Shown here in pieces: positions 11,009-21,987 of a stretch of DNA of 33,856 nucleotides (positions are counted from its first letter, which is position 1; each line of letters begins with the position of its first letter). Under the pieces are notes generated by a model. It did no database searches and was not told the origin of the DNA. It saw nothing but the letters and a program-made list of their open reading frames with translations. The stretch spans positions 2,498,313 to 2,532,168 of the forward strand of contig CM022676.1 in the NCBI GenBank assembly GCA_012295275.1, written 5' to 3'. Position numbers and translations under genes: made by a program. This DNA is from Chrysomallon squamiferum. Taxonomy: Eukaryota; Mollusca; Gastropoda; Neomphalida; Peltospiridae.

Positions 11009-11370
11009 CTGAAATATTAACACATTGAAATAATAGAATTAACACACTGCAGTAATTAACAAGGAACAAATTGGCTTTTATGACAAAGAGATAAGATCTT
11101 TCAATCAGATATGTATATATGTATATATCTATCTACCTATCTTATCTAAATATATATATATATATATCTTTTTAAACATTAAACATCTGTTTATTTCTTA
11201 TACGTGTTTTCCTTTCGTAACTTTCAAAAACAGGTTAGAAAGTTACTGATATCATTTAGATCTTACTTTTTGACTAACTAATCATTTTTTGTTCTATTAT
11301 TTACATAGGAAATATAGCCGTCTGAAAAGACAAAATGGTTTATTTCTCAGATTAAAATGAAACATCTTAC

Positions 11371-11657
11371 AGTAAATGTTTAGTTGTATCTTATTAGAGT
11401 CATGTCTTTGTTGTTCGTTTCTGTCTGTGTATTCATTCCCAGCTGAATATTTGTAGCAGACTCCATTGTCTTCCTTTGTAGGTGTCAGTGACAAGTTAAA
11501 CCGGTGTGTTGTACATCAGATCCATTTCTAATCCAGTAAAACTGAGCTGCTGGATTTCCTTTACCACTGTCAGGTAAAGAACAAATCAAAGAACTTCCTC
11601 TGTTTTCTAGCCATGGTTGTTGAGGATCTAATGAAAGTGTTGGTCTACTTGGAGGAT
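11371..11657 (-). CDS. Ig domain exon 1 of the multi-Ig receptor (frame break)
   Basis: Acceptor ttttaaatag and donor TTTACT|gtaag, phase 1-1. Reads PPSRPTLSLDPQQPW, GSSLICSLPDSGKG (B-strand Cys), AAQFYWIRNGSDV, then, after a frame change near 11503-11515 in an ACACAC stretch, HRFNLSLTPTKEDNGVCYKYS (F-strand Cys) and IQLNIY. Length 287 instead of 288 or 285, so one base is missing or two are extra. Nothing upstream to about 14.9 kb looks like a further Ig exon. Confidence 0.7.
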
Positions 11658-13429
11658 CTATTTAAAATATTCTCATTTTAATTCAGGTAAATGCGTGTGT
11701 GTTTTTTTTTCTCCATATAAATAAGCAGTAAAATATATACATATTATTGCTATCTGTACGTTTTTAAAATTATTATCATTATGTTCTTTCAAGGTGTGAA
11801 TGGAATAATAATGTATTTACTACCATAAAGAAGGAAGTCGTTAGTACAATTATTTCGAAGAATTTATTGTTTTTAACCTAGCAATATTTTAAAGGTTTTA
11901 TTCACAAATTCAAGGTAAGAGTTACAAATATTTAACAATTTGATCAATGACTCATGGGATGCAGAGAAACGAGGGTCTAAATATTCTTGATTGAAACTGG
12001 TGTTTTCTAAACCATTGAGAAAAAAAAAGAAATCTGACATTTAATTAATTTCCCACTCATCAGAAACAGTCCTGTGAGTTTACAGCAAATTAACAAGTAG
12101 TGCATTTAAGCCAACTTGTTGATTTTACAAAAGAATTACCAAAAGGTAAAACATTATTACAATCGGATAATTACCAGTCACTGTATTAGATCTGCATTAC
12201 TAATTATAATTAATCCTCCATTACTAGAGTGATAAAAGGGAAGAAATAGGGGAAATAGCAACATTATATATATAAAATAATAAATAAATCAGTGAACTAA
12301 TTATGTTGCTTTTCGTACAATTAGTGACAGATTTTAAAAGGCTCCCTAATTTATTAAATATGAATAAAACATAGAGAACCAGAAAGATATTTCATGTGCT
12401 TACCGAAGCATTGTATATATTTGTGTACGCTAATTCTGAACCCACCCAGTCTTGTATGTTGATATGTTTATAAATTATAAACAATTTAAGAGTTACTTAC
12501 AGTGAATAGTCATGTTTCTGCTTTTCATCTCATTGTATCATCGATACAACACACACACATATATATAATTCAATTTATGTATATTAAATTATATTAGAGG
12601 AATAGTTATTAAGCTATAGCGAATAATCATGTTTTTACAGTTATTCAATGTTTAGCTAATTAATGTTGGAATATGGTGATAATTACACAAAAACTAAATA
12701 GCAGAGATTATGCAGACTCCATGGGCTGTTTAGAAGCTGTGTTATATAATTACGGGAATTTCCATTATTTTTATAAACAAAACAAAAACAAAAAAACACT
12801 GGGATTAACTGAGAATAAACATTTAAACTGCAAAGTGAATTCAGAAAGGCTGACTGCAGTTGTTTTATCCACGTGAGAAATATATATTTTCTGTGTGCAT
12901 ATTAACCAGGATCTTTTGATCAGTGCGCAGTGTTGCGTCACGTTGTCTGAGGGACATGTACGCGGGACAAAGGATCACTCATGGAATGGTAATTACGTTT
13001 AAAGGTCTTTTTTTAACATACATTTTGATTGCTACAAGATAGCCAGGAATATTTTTATTGTTATTCTGTGGTAGTTACTTATGCTTGAAAACTAAGTAAG
13101 ATAACTTTCTTTAATAACTAAAAGCTTAGTTAGAAAGTTAACATAACAAACTGTGCTTAATTAGAACAGTATCTGTCAATGTTTTTGCATTTGAATTATA
13201 TCGTGAGAATTTTACAATTTATTTATTTTTTGTTACCATTGATGGTTAATTTATGTGATACATTAAAAAAAATAACCCATATTCAATTCTTCTTTGTGTT
13301 GTTATCCTCTAGTGGATACATAACAGTAATTTAGTAGCTTTAGCTTTCTCAGATCATTAATAGCTTGTCACTTGACACTATTGTTTGAAAGAAAGAAAGA
13401 AAAGAAAACATAATAAGGAAAACGAAATT
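11658..13429. other. Non-coding stretch upstream of the multi-Ig receptor
   Basis: A+T-rich, no domain-like frame. At 12501-12517 (minus) a 17-base segment AAACATGACTATTCACT sits between aaaagcag and gtaagtaac and resembles the stalk micro-exon at 20976-21008, but it does not read through. A locally G+C-richer patch at 12910-12990 has no visible gene. Confidence 0.5.
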
Positions 13430-14270
13430 GAAAAATGAAAATAAATAATTTTTCCTCTCTTGCTTAACTAATTCGGAAACGACGGATAACTATTGTAATT
13501 ATCATTTTCTTTGTTGTTACAAACTGTCATGTCATTTTGTTATATCATCTTTTTTGTTTGTCTGGAAATAACGATATACAAAGATCCTGGTCTGTTTGTG
13601 TCATGAATATATTGATCTTTTTTTATTATTATTTTTATTTTTATCTATTACTATATCATTCGAAATGTGTCCTGTTCCATACAGGTTTCTTTTATTTCTT
13701 TGTTATCGAAGGAGTAAAACATATAAATAATTAAAAATGATTTGGTTTCGATTTGGGTGGGTTTAGCTGTGTAAATATATCTTTATGTTATATGTATCAA
13801 TTCTGTTAAGTCATGTAGTAAGAATAGAGAGAGATACTATTTTAAAACGTAACAAATCAAAGTAATCACAGAATTATCGTTAGTGAATTACACTCTAAAC
13901 TCTATTGACAAAAGTTTTTATTCATACTGAATTGGGTTATTTGAAATAATTGTTATACAAAATACAGCAGTAAGTAATACTGTATGCTGGGCTTAGTCTC
14001 TTACTTTTCACTATACTATTGAACTATATAACGTGCAGCAGTCATTGCTTGACGCTTTTCTGTCTAACATTTTAAAAACCTTCAGTTTCAATTATACTCA
14101 TTTGACATTAAACTCATGGGAAAACACTTTAATAGTGGTGGGTAACGTAGCTGGGTGGAGATGCTATATCTTCCATATAATCTCCACCAACCTCCTAACA
14201 GAATTTCTAGTTATAATTTTAAATCAGTAATTACTTTTGTTAACATTTTGTATGCATAGATATATATGTT
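13430..14270. repeat. Inverted-duplication block 2, right arm
   Basis: The minus strand here matches the plus strand of 2010-2800 over most of its length, with scattered substitutions and small indels. The two arms flank the multi-Ig receptor gene. Short open frames at 13537-13734 and 14033-14230 lie within this duplicated non-coding sequence and are not supported. Nothing further is seen between 14271 and 14934. Confidence 0.75.
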
Positions 14271-14934
14271 CATGCGTGTGCATACACTCACAAGCAACAC
14301 CATGACATACACAAACATAAAAAATACATTACATATATACATTCACACCCACACAAATACACCATTACGCTCTAATTGTCAACCTGCCCCTTCCATCAGA
14401 AATGACGGAAGTACCGTTGTTAAAGATTTATTATATTATTATTATTAAGGTTGTTATAATGACAAAGCAGTATTTGTCCGTGTTTTATTTTTAGTTTAGT
14501 TTCTACTTCCTTGATTACTTTAGATATTTTTAGAAAAATTAAATAATAAAAAAAATTAGTACTAAGTTAAATTATTAAAACATTAAAAGATAAAAATGTT
14601 CAGGTAGCAGAAAAAAGACAACTAAAAAATGTTAACTGACAAGAATCAGTTTTGTTTTGCATCATCAGTATCATCAAATCTGATCTGAGTTTTCCACTAC
14701 TCAAAACTAACCGACAAAAATGATCATTGATTTGACATATGTAGGACATTTTAACTGATATTTTTGTTTCAGATGACAATACATTTTTTTAAATTTAATT
14801 TTCACTTACCATTAACATTTGCCTTCTCATTTTAACAGGAATTTAGCTTCCAATCAACAAACTAAATTACACGCCTTGGATGCCTTAACAAAATGATTTA
14901 ACTAAGACGTATCATTTAAAATTTATAATATTAA

Positions 14935-14940
14935 TTTATT
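14935..14940 (-). terminator. Candidate poly(A) signal after the Lys-rich tail exon
   Basis: AATAAA on the minus strand, 66 bases past the TAA at 15006-15008 that ends the tail in the shifted frame. The distance suits a short 3' UTR. Confidence 0.3.
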
Positions 14941-15005
14941 TGCTAACTGAAAATAAGTTTAAAAGATTGATGTTGATCAGTCTCTCATCATTAGTAACTG
15001 ACATT

Positions 15006-15199
15006 TTAAAGTTTCTGATTTTCTGTTGTGTCTGATTCTTTAGATTTTTCACTCTTTTCCTTGCTCCTTTCTCGATTTCTTTTTCTTTAGCTTTTCAGTT
15101 TCTTTTTCAGTTACTTCAGATGGTGGCAGCCTACGTGGTGTTTTCATCACAAACAAAAGAAAGACAAAATAAAGTGTATCTATGTGTATTTGTGAGCAT
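15006..15199 (-). pseudogene. Terminal exon: Asp-bearing membrane span plus charged tail (frame break)
   Basis: Acceptor gattaaacag, phase 2. Reads [17 protein letters not shown], a short hydrophobic span with an Asp, then MKTPRRLPPSEV and a Lys/Glu-rich tail ending SRKEQGKE before TGA at 15049-15051. One frame over the tail continues SEKSKESDTTENQKL to TAA at 15006, so a +1/-2 break is likely near 15050-15058. The phase fits the small exon at 15525-15492. The span is homologous at DNA level to the exon at 18548-18469. No tyrosine motif is present. Could be a broken receptor end or a real short tail with the TGA as stop. Confidence 0.45.
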
Positions 15200-15228
15200 C
15201 TGTTTAATCTGTCTGTCTGTTTTTGTGT

Positions 15229-15455
15229 GAGTGTGTGTGTGTGTGTGTGTTTGGTATGTCTCTGTGTGTGTGGGTGTGTTTGGTATGTCTCTCTGTGTGT
15301 GTGTGTGTTTGGTATGTCTGTGTGTGTGTGTGTGTGTGTGTGTTTGGTATGGCTCTCTGTGTCTGTGTCTGTGTGTGTGTTTGGTATGTCTCTGTGTGTG
15401 TGTGTGTGTGTTTGGTATGTCTCTCTGTGTGTGTGTGTGTATGTGAGTGTGTGTT
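15229..15455. repeat. (TG)n array with TTTGGTATG spacers
   Basis: TG tracts interrupted seven times by TTTGGTATG followed by TCTCT- or GCTCT-like sequence, giving a compound minisatellite with a period of about 25-45 bases. It would lie in the intron between the exons at 15525-15492 and 15199-15006. Open frames over it on both strands (Cys-Val and Thr-His repeats) are artefacts. Confidence 0.95.
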
Positions 15456-15491
15456 TGAATTATACATTTAGTCACAGACCTACACATTTAC

Positions 15492-15525
15492 CCATCTGAT
15501 GGTTGACCTTTAAGATTCCATGAAC
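15492..15525 (-). CDS. Small juxtamembrane exon ([11 protein letters not shown])
   Basis: Acceptor cacttttcag and donor GATGG|gtaaat, 34 bases, phase 1 in and phase 2 out. Reads [10 protein letters not shown], then Gly across the junction into CSQIHID of the next exon, whose acceptor needs phase 2. The phase match is the main support; the length alone would be weak evidence. Confidence 0.4.
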
Positions 15526-16132
15526 CTGAAAAGTGTAAACTGATTATTTAAAGTACTTTAAAATAAATTAAATTAAATAAAACTATTAAAATCAATTTAA
15601 ACTTGAAAAATGTTTCCAGGTTTCACTGATTTAACTTATAAACATTTCTAAATTAAGTAAGTTAGGTTTACAGGGCAGTTGCTTCCTCTTTTAAAATTCG
15701 TTTTATGTAAACATATTTTAATACAAACAGATCAACTTACCTTGATATATTATAATTTTAAAAAATTAAAAAAAATAACAAAAACTTATCGATTAAAATA
15801 CATATCACATATGTGAATTTTTAAGTCAAATTAAATTAGTTTAAGAAGTTTTGAAATGTGAATCACTAATACAAAGTTATCAAAGCAGATGTATAAATAT
15901 GAAATTAATATTTGACATATGCATGTTACAAAACAATATTTAAAAAAATGAAGCTCAATTTAAAATAAAAACAAAAATCTACAACCATTCTTAAAACTTT
16001 GTCTCACACATTTAGATTAAAATAGCTTGAAAAGGATAAAAAAAAATTCCAAAAAAATTAACTTTCGTTTTATTTTGTATTTAAAAAATACATTTAATAT
16101 TTCATATTTCATCATCATCATTATTATAATAT

Positions 16133-16147
16133 TTTATTCTTTTTATT
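16133..16147 (-). terminator. Two overlapping-range poly(A) signal candidates
   Basis: AATAAA on the minus strand at 16138-16133 and 16147-16142, about 60-75 bases beyond the TAA at 16209. The position fits a short 3' UTR for the exon at 16354-16209. Confidence 0.4.
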
Positions 16148-16208
16148 CATGTATTTGATTTTGTTAAATAAGATTTTGTTTCTTTTCAATTAACGTTATG
16201 TTGAACAT

Positions 16209-16354
16209 TTAACGTGTACGTCTAAAGCTTCGATCAGTGGTAAACCACCTACCTCTCCGTAACAGTACCACAATGACAACCACTGCTCCACAGAGCAGAG
16301 ACAAAGCACAGAAAACTGCCCCTGCCACATAAACATCGCTTTTACACAAACTAC
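16209..16354 (-). CDS. Transmembrane exon with short basic tail
   Basis: Acceptor gttaatttcag, phase 1. Reads SLCKSDVYVAGAVFC, continues through a 25-residue hydrophobic span and ends LLRRGRWFTTDRSFRRTR before TAA at 16211-16209. The tail is short, basic and has no tyrosine. The span and the RRG-x(1-2)-F end resemble the transmembrane exon at 8438-8297. A possible donor AGAG|gtaggt sits just after the RR, so the tail may also be skipped by splicing. Joined to the exon at 16937-16856 it would make a complete protein of 75 residues: signal peptide, a few extracellular residues with CxxC, one span, basic tail. Confidence 0.6.
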
Positions 16355-16419
16355 CTGAAATTAACACAATTCTGAAATCAGTAACACTTTTTGTATTAAC
16401 TAGCACAGTTATGATAATA

Positions 16420-16745
16420 CAAATGTGTTACACTGCTTAACTTAACTAGTATCTGATATTCAAACACAAATATGTTACACTTTAAATTAACTACAACTGT
16501 AATATTTAAATACAAATGTGTTACAGTTTAAATTAATTAGAACTGTGATATTCAAATACAACTGTTACACTGTTGAAAATAACTAGAACTGTAATATTTA
16601 AATACAAATATCTTACACTCTTTAAATTAACTACAGTTGTAATATTTAAATACAAATGTGTTACACAGTTTAAGTTAACTAGAACTGTGACATTTAAATA
16701 CAAATTTGTTACAGTTTAAGTTAACTAGAACTGTGATATTCAAAC
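16420..16745. repeat. Minisatellite, unit about 46-50 bp
   Basis: About seven imperfect copies of a unit like AACTAGAACTGTGATATTTA followed by AATACAAATGTGTTACAGTTT. It lies in the intron between the exons at 16937-16856 and 16354-16209. Confidence 0.9.
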
Positions 16746-16855
16746 CAGAAACCATTCACTGTGAAATAATACTGTCGAATTGATAAGGACAGACATTCTA
16801 ACATTTAATTCAAACCTAATCTGCAGTATAGGTAAGGCAATATGCATTTACTTAC

Positions 16856-16937
16856 ATGTATGTTCCATACTAAGACAGCCCACAGAAATCAGCCCAAGAG
16901 CAATTTGTATGAAACCAAAACCACAAGGACAATCCAT
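16856..16937 (-). CDS. Signal-peptide exon (MDCPC...)
   Basis: ATG at 16937-16935, donor CATACAT|gtaagt, phase 1, 27 codons. Begins MDCPCGFGFIQIALG and continues hydrophobic to SVGCLSMEHT, a plausible secretion signal. It can splice in frame to the anchor exon at 16354-16209 (giving ...EHTCSLCKSD) or to the first Ig exon at 11657 (giving ...EHTYPPSRP). The same phase-1 design as the signal exon at 25279-25225 supports it. An alternative reading from an AG just upstream gives a short hydrophobic frame ending in TGA and is less convincing. Confidence 0.5.
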
Positions 16938-17238
16938 CGTTTTTTGAAATCTTCAGAAAAGGATATAAAATGTGTACACCACTAATATATCATTGTTTAC
17001 TTATTTCACTTCTACATTAAATAGTTTATCTCCAAAAGACTTGAAAAATAATAATAAATAAATAAATAAATAATTAAATTTGATTAACTGATACTGTATT
17101 TTCAAGTAGTCTTAAAGGCAGCCAAACCTATATTATGTATGTTACCTAAAATAAAGAAATAGAAAACTGTCTTCCATAATGAATCTGGTTTGTAACCAGT
17201 TACTTGGCTTTATGAAATGTGTTTAAAATTATACTTAC

Positions 17239-17340
17239 TCAGAAGGGTCAGACACAGAAATAAGTAGACAACTACAACAACCATCCAGACAGCCAGAACC
17301 ACACTAAGAACCACTGTACAGTCACATTCACAGACTTCAG
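17239..17340 (-). CDS. Transmembrane exon with CECDC juxtamembrane motif
   Basis: Acceptor gttttattttcag, donor CTTCTGA|gtaagt, phase 1-1, 34 codons, no break. Reads EVCECDCTVVLSVVLAVW and continues with a Val/Leu-rich span ending LFLCLTLL. The CEC-D/N start and the Val-rich span resemble the anchor exon at 23184-23072 (DCECNKTAV...). No nearby Ig exon is joined to it in the window, so it is an orphan or an alternative anchor. No other coding sequence is seen between 17341 and 18468. Confidence 0.55.
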
Positions 17341-17961
17341 CTGAAAATAAAACATTAAAAGTTTACATCTTTAACATTTATTTTATACATTAGCAGTTAC
17401 CAGATGTTAATCATACTTATGATCTTATATTAGTATTAGAGAAAGCTGATCATATTATGGATTACTCGTATTTCTTAAACAGGCATCTTCTTAGACCAGA
17501 TACCAAGTAGAATGCTGTTAAACAAACCAGTAATGTGTATATCCTGTGAATTTCTAATCAGATATAACTTTTAAAAATGATATACATCTAATTTCTCTAA
17601 AGAATTAAATTCTAAAAAAAAAAAGAAAAACAAAAAGATTCAAATGCTGGATGTATTTCTGTGCCGTTATAATTTACGAGACTCATGTAAAAATATTATA
17701 AACATTTCAAATGTTCTTGTTATTTAGAACATTTCAATTGAAACAATTCAATATTTGTAAGCAAACCCTATAATATTTCTATATCATGTTTCAGAATATT
17801 ATACACATTATATACATTGCCTTACCTCTTAACTTAGAGAGTGTCTTAGTAAGTGTGGTTGTTTATATTAGTTAATAGTGATATAGAGAGGGTTCATGCA
17901 TATAGATACTGTGTATAGTTAGAAAATCTAAATAAATATGATCCAAAAAACAAAGGCACTG

Positions 17962-17994
<33 letters not shown>

Positions 17995-18468
17995 GGTGGT
18001 AGTAAGAGTTTTAATGTTCATCTTCCAAATCTTATCTCAGGAATATGATTTAAAATGTTGAAAACAACTGAAACACGTATTTATCTGTAAATATGCAGCC
18101 CACATCTGTTTTAGTTGATATTTTAAGGACCAGATTTTCTTTTAGATACAAAATGTAACCAGTTTATTTATCAATTTTTCAAAAAAGCTCCTCAGTATTA
18201 AAAGTGTAGTTTCAGTTATGTTTGTACAGAAGAACAGAACATGGTTTTACATTTCCAACCAATTCTGTAATCTGACAGACTGCGAACTAATTGATGTGAT
18301 GACAGAGAGATTATTTGCAACAGAGATGCAGTTTTAGGTGGTGATAAAAAAGAAAATTTGAAAACACAACATTAATCAATCTGACCGTATTTTCATGCAA
18401 TGAAGAAGTTGAAATAAAATCAATAAAATGGGCTGTGAATGTTTTGTATTTAGCTACCAACACCTTAC

Positions 18469-18548
18469 ATGCAAAACATACACAAAGTAAAATATATCTA
18501 ACATCAGGAAACAAACTGAGCAATCTGAGTGATTGTTGCCTGCAGCAT
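18469..18548 (-). CDS. Hydrophobic exon with Asp in the span
   Basis: Acceptor tatttgttccag, phase 1; donor GCAT|gtaagg (phase 0), or read-through to a TAG a few codons on. Reads DAAGNNHSDCSVCFLMLD, then IFYFVYVLH. The Cys-x(3-5)-Leu-Asp followed by an aromatic and aliphatic run is reminiscent of FcR-gamma/CD3-zeta type spans, where the Asp pairs with a basic residue in a partner receptor. DNA homology to the span of the exon at 15199 is clear (TAGATA, then TTTA-TTTGT, then TTTTG). No ITAM follows. Its place in a gene is unknown. Confidence 0.4.
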
Positions 18549-19234
18549 CTGGAACAAATAAAAACACCTTTTGTGTTATTTAACTGTGTAGTAATACTGC
18601 TTTAAACTGTTTTCAGTTTATACAGTGAAAGTGAATGTGAGACAAATATGAGCTTTACTCCATAAACAAGTCACACATCTAAAATGAAAACATTATTTGT
18701 GCAACAAAAGCTGATAAGAAAAATGAATAAAATATCTTAATATAGGATTTATAATGAGCAACTGAGAATATCACAATATATTCTTTACATCAAACAAGAT
18801 TTTAAAAGTTCCACTACTTAAATTTCAAACAATTCTTTTACACTGCTCCTTGAAAAAATAAAAAATCTTGAACACATTTTTATATAGTTTTTCTATATAA
18901 CTTTATAACTTTTCATTGATCTATTGTTAACAGCAACAGATATTTAAAAGTGTCTCTCTCTCTATGCTAGAAAGTGAGTGATTGTAGTAGTTAAATTTAA
19001 TTGGATCTGATTTTTAAGAGTAAAAGTAATAATAATATACAACATATTTTGTATCTGTTAGAGGATGAGTCATTACAATATTTAGATGAGTGAAACTTCA
19101 TGTTAATTCATTCATTACAATAGCAATTTATGAAGCTGGTCATATTTGTTAACACTACCAATCTACAAATACTTAAACTTTGTGTAAATACTATTAATCA
19201 TGTAGCAAATACCAAATATAAAATGTATAACTGA

Positions 19235-19940
19235 GTTATAACTGCAAATATTATTAACAGACAACAAGGACAGTAAGACAGTTTTAGATGCATCATATTC
19301 AGTGGTTATAACTGGACTGATATGATAGTTAAAAATGCTTTTGTCTAGCTGATTGTATTGTAAGTTTATTATAGGACTATAACATGTACATTTTCTGTTC
19401 TCTGTTTTGCTATAATGAAATGTGACCTTTGATGGCCATGCCGTGTCAAATAGAGGTCCAAATGTTATCTGCATCCCTCATAACAAGCCAGCTTAATTAT
19501 TCTCAGATACAATTTGCAGTTAGTAATATTAACAAATATCGAAAATTACTATTTTAATATTTAATGTAATCACAAAAAATCTGATACATATTAATAATCA
19601 TAATAATAATTATTAGTGGTAATAAAAAAACAAAAATCAATAAAAAATAAAAATTAACAGGAATAAAGTATGAGGTAAAATGTATAATATAACAAAACCA
19701 GTGAATGCTGACTTAATAAAGAAAATTAGTACATCTATTTATTTCATGATGTTTTAGTATCATTATCAAAGTTCAAAACTGAACTGAAGATTATTTTTAA
19801 TTATATTCACAATTATCTTTCTATTTAATGTGATCCTTATACTTACATGATTTCAGTTTTGCCTCTGTTTTGTGTGAAACAGAAGATGGGATAAAACATT
19901 GTCACAGAAAAAAAATTGAAATACTATCTATTACTTAAAT
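19235..19940. repeat. Inverted-duplication block 1, right arm
   Basis: Minus strand matches plus-strand 600-1195. The open frame of 103 residues at 19163-19474 lies in this duplicated block, has no domain or splice border and is not conserved as a frame in the other arm, so I do not call it a gene. From 18549 to 19234 I see nothing else. Confidence 0.75.
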
Positions 19941-21008
19941 AATTACCAGCTTGTTAAAGGAAGGAGTACTCACATGTATATATGTATACAAACACTGACT
20001 GACTGTGTTGTTTCTGCTGTTGTAAATTATATAACAATATATTAACCTATTTAAAAATGAACACAATTTTTAAACCATATGAAAACTATCAATAAATAGA
20101 AAAATAAGTAAAAGAGTATACTAATTTCAAAAACAAACACAAACCTAAACATAAATCTAAGAATGACATTTCAAAGTAATTTTGAGTAAATATCTTAAAA
20201 AAATGAAAATATAAAAAATAAAAAGTCTGGGTTTCATGCTTTGTACTTAACAGTAACATCATGTTATAACTACACCAGCCATGATATAGAACTTTAAACA
20301 GAGGTCTGAGTAAAGACTTTTATTCAGCTAATATTTTAAAACAGCCAGACACTTAGAAACAAGCAGCTAAATATGCCACAGCATTAATTATAAGTCTGAG
20401 ACTGTGACCAATACAAGCATGCTTGAACACATGTATGATGGGAAAGCATGGCTAAAAATTACCCACATCCAATGATTAGCAATACTGAATTGCATTATTG
20501 TAAATAAAGCTAATTTAAAAAGGAGATTTTGAAGTCAGTACTTTTAACGAAAGTATTAAAGTATAAGTTTAATGTAATAACAAATTTTTAATTTTTATTT
20601 TAGGAGTAAAGGATGAGATGAGACATAACAGTATGAAAGACTCCAACCAAGTGACAGTTATTTAACTAATCTATAAATACACATCATGTATTCATATACA
20701 ATTACCTATTAATATAATAATAATTAACAGTTTTATAGCTAAATAGTAAAATAATATAAATAATTATGTAACTTTTCAAACTGGACTTTATCAGAAAAAT
20801 TATATATATCACCAATACAAATATTATAATTATAATTATTATTTTTATTAAAATTAATTAGTGATTTTGGAAAATAAGATTTCAGTTTTCTTTATTAAAA
20901 CCAGTGGAAGGGGAACTGAGGTTACATGAATGATTAGCACAAGGTTAGGGCTAACAATGTGATTATGTTACTTACTGCTTGATGGTGTTGTTTCTGTTCA
21001 TGTTGATT
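19847..21008 (-). pseudogene. Stalk-type micro-exons (three candidates)
   Basis: At 21008-20976: acceptor tctattag, donor AGCA|gtaagt, 33 bases, phase 1-1, reading ST, a TGA stop, then TETTPSS. At 20016-19974: acceptor caacag, donor ACAT|gtgagt, beginning ETTQSVSV. At 19864-19847: acceptor aaaacag, donor ATCAT|gtaagt, 18 bases, phase 1-1, reading AKLKS. Thr/Ser-rich short exons before an anchor are typical of a glycosylated stalk. The first has a nonsense codon, and an 18-base exon is marginal, so these are best seen as remnants. The stretch 21009-21987 holds only a short TCTC/TG tract at 21660-21695. Confidence 0.3.
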
Positions 21009-21987
21009 CTAATAGAAACACATTAATAGGAATAAAATAAATAATGTTTATGAATTAAACTTTAGTATGGTAAAAACAAGTGAAGTGGAGAAAATACATT
21101 TTGAAAAAGAAAATTAGAAATATCAAAAAAACAATAATATTAATAATAAAATTATTATTACTGTAATATCAAAGGACAAGGTGATGCAAAATGTGTAATC
21201 TGATTACTAAAACTAGACAAGTAACAGTAATATCTAATTTACAATCTATAATTGCAGATAATAAATCAGAAATATAATCATATCAAATGTAAACATTCTG
21301 GTCCGTCTCATCAAAATGACCATCCAGGATATTCCACAACAAAACATACTGACAGAGCAGGCCAACAATTGGTAATTTCTGGACTCAAACCATACATATT
21401 CAACATATGTATTGGTGAAACTTTACATATATAAAAACCAGGTATATAATAGTAATAGTGATGCTCTATCATCTATTGAAGAAGGAAAGAAAGAATGAAA
21501 GAGAAAATAAATTTGTTTCAAAGTTTTTCACAATTTTATTTAATATATTTTAATCTGTCATGGAAGTTCTTACTGCAAACATTATATTCAAAACTGTTAA
21601 AAAGTGTTTATAAAAGGTTTTACAGTATAATAAAACAGCAGATTTGCATTTATGTCACTCTCTCTCTCTGTGTGTGTGTGTGTGTGTATGTGTGTGAAAG
21701 ATAGGCATTAAGCTGTAACTTTATCTATGTTAATAAGCATATTACTCAGTGTGGAACTAAAACAGTCAACATAGTATAAACTTCTTTTTAAAGATTTGTT
21801 TTTGCTATATCAGAATTAGAAGATAGAAATAAAGCTATTCCTTGATTAGTTAAGCAGAATCCACAAACAATCACTGGCATCTAGAAATTATCTGAAATAA
21901 TGAAGAACGTAGCTAAGTGTATTGAGCTGAAGGAAAAAGAAAAGTCTGGAATAAAAAAGAAATTAATTTTGAAACTGCTTCATTTGT

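Larger units (their letters stand above)
7637..11657 (-). pseudogene. Multi-Ig plus FN3 transmembrane receptor with tandem ITAM-like tail; frame-broken
   Basis: Seven minus-strand exons in order: Ig (11657-11371), Ig (11008-10744), Ig (10629-10333), Ig+FN3 (9710-9064), transmembrane (8438-8297), tail 1 (7962-7852), tail 2 with stop (7755-7637). Every intron I can place is phase 1. The layout is that of a cell-surface adhesion or immune receptor, of the kind often named CD22-like, nephrin-like or hemicentin-like. Its tail would recruit SH2-domain kinases. Exons 1, 2, 4 and the transmembrane exon each carry at least one frame break of 1 or 2 bases, though codons on both sides still encode good domain sequence. 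No 5' signal exon adjoins it; the exon at 16937-16856 has a compatible phase. Either a young pseudogene or uncorrected indels in the assembly. The two tail exons and the third Ig exon are unbroken. Confidence 0.7.

Noticed and set aside
12910-12990. G+C-richer patch as a promoter
   Set aside because: No TATA, initiator or adjoining first exon that I can support; the minus-strand gene below it has no visible start here.
15131-15499. Cys-Val and Thr-His repeat frames on both strands
   Set aside because: They translate the TG/CA array. Only the ends touch the real exon candidates at 15199-15006 and 15525-15492, which read in other frames.
19163-19474. 103-residue minus-strand open frame
   Set aside because: Lies in an inverted-duplication arm and the frame is not kept in the other arm.
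21252-21434. Short plus-strand frame in a slightly less A+T-rich patch
   Set aside because: Two frames look equally protein-like, neither has a domain or borders; possibly a repeat remnant.
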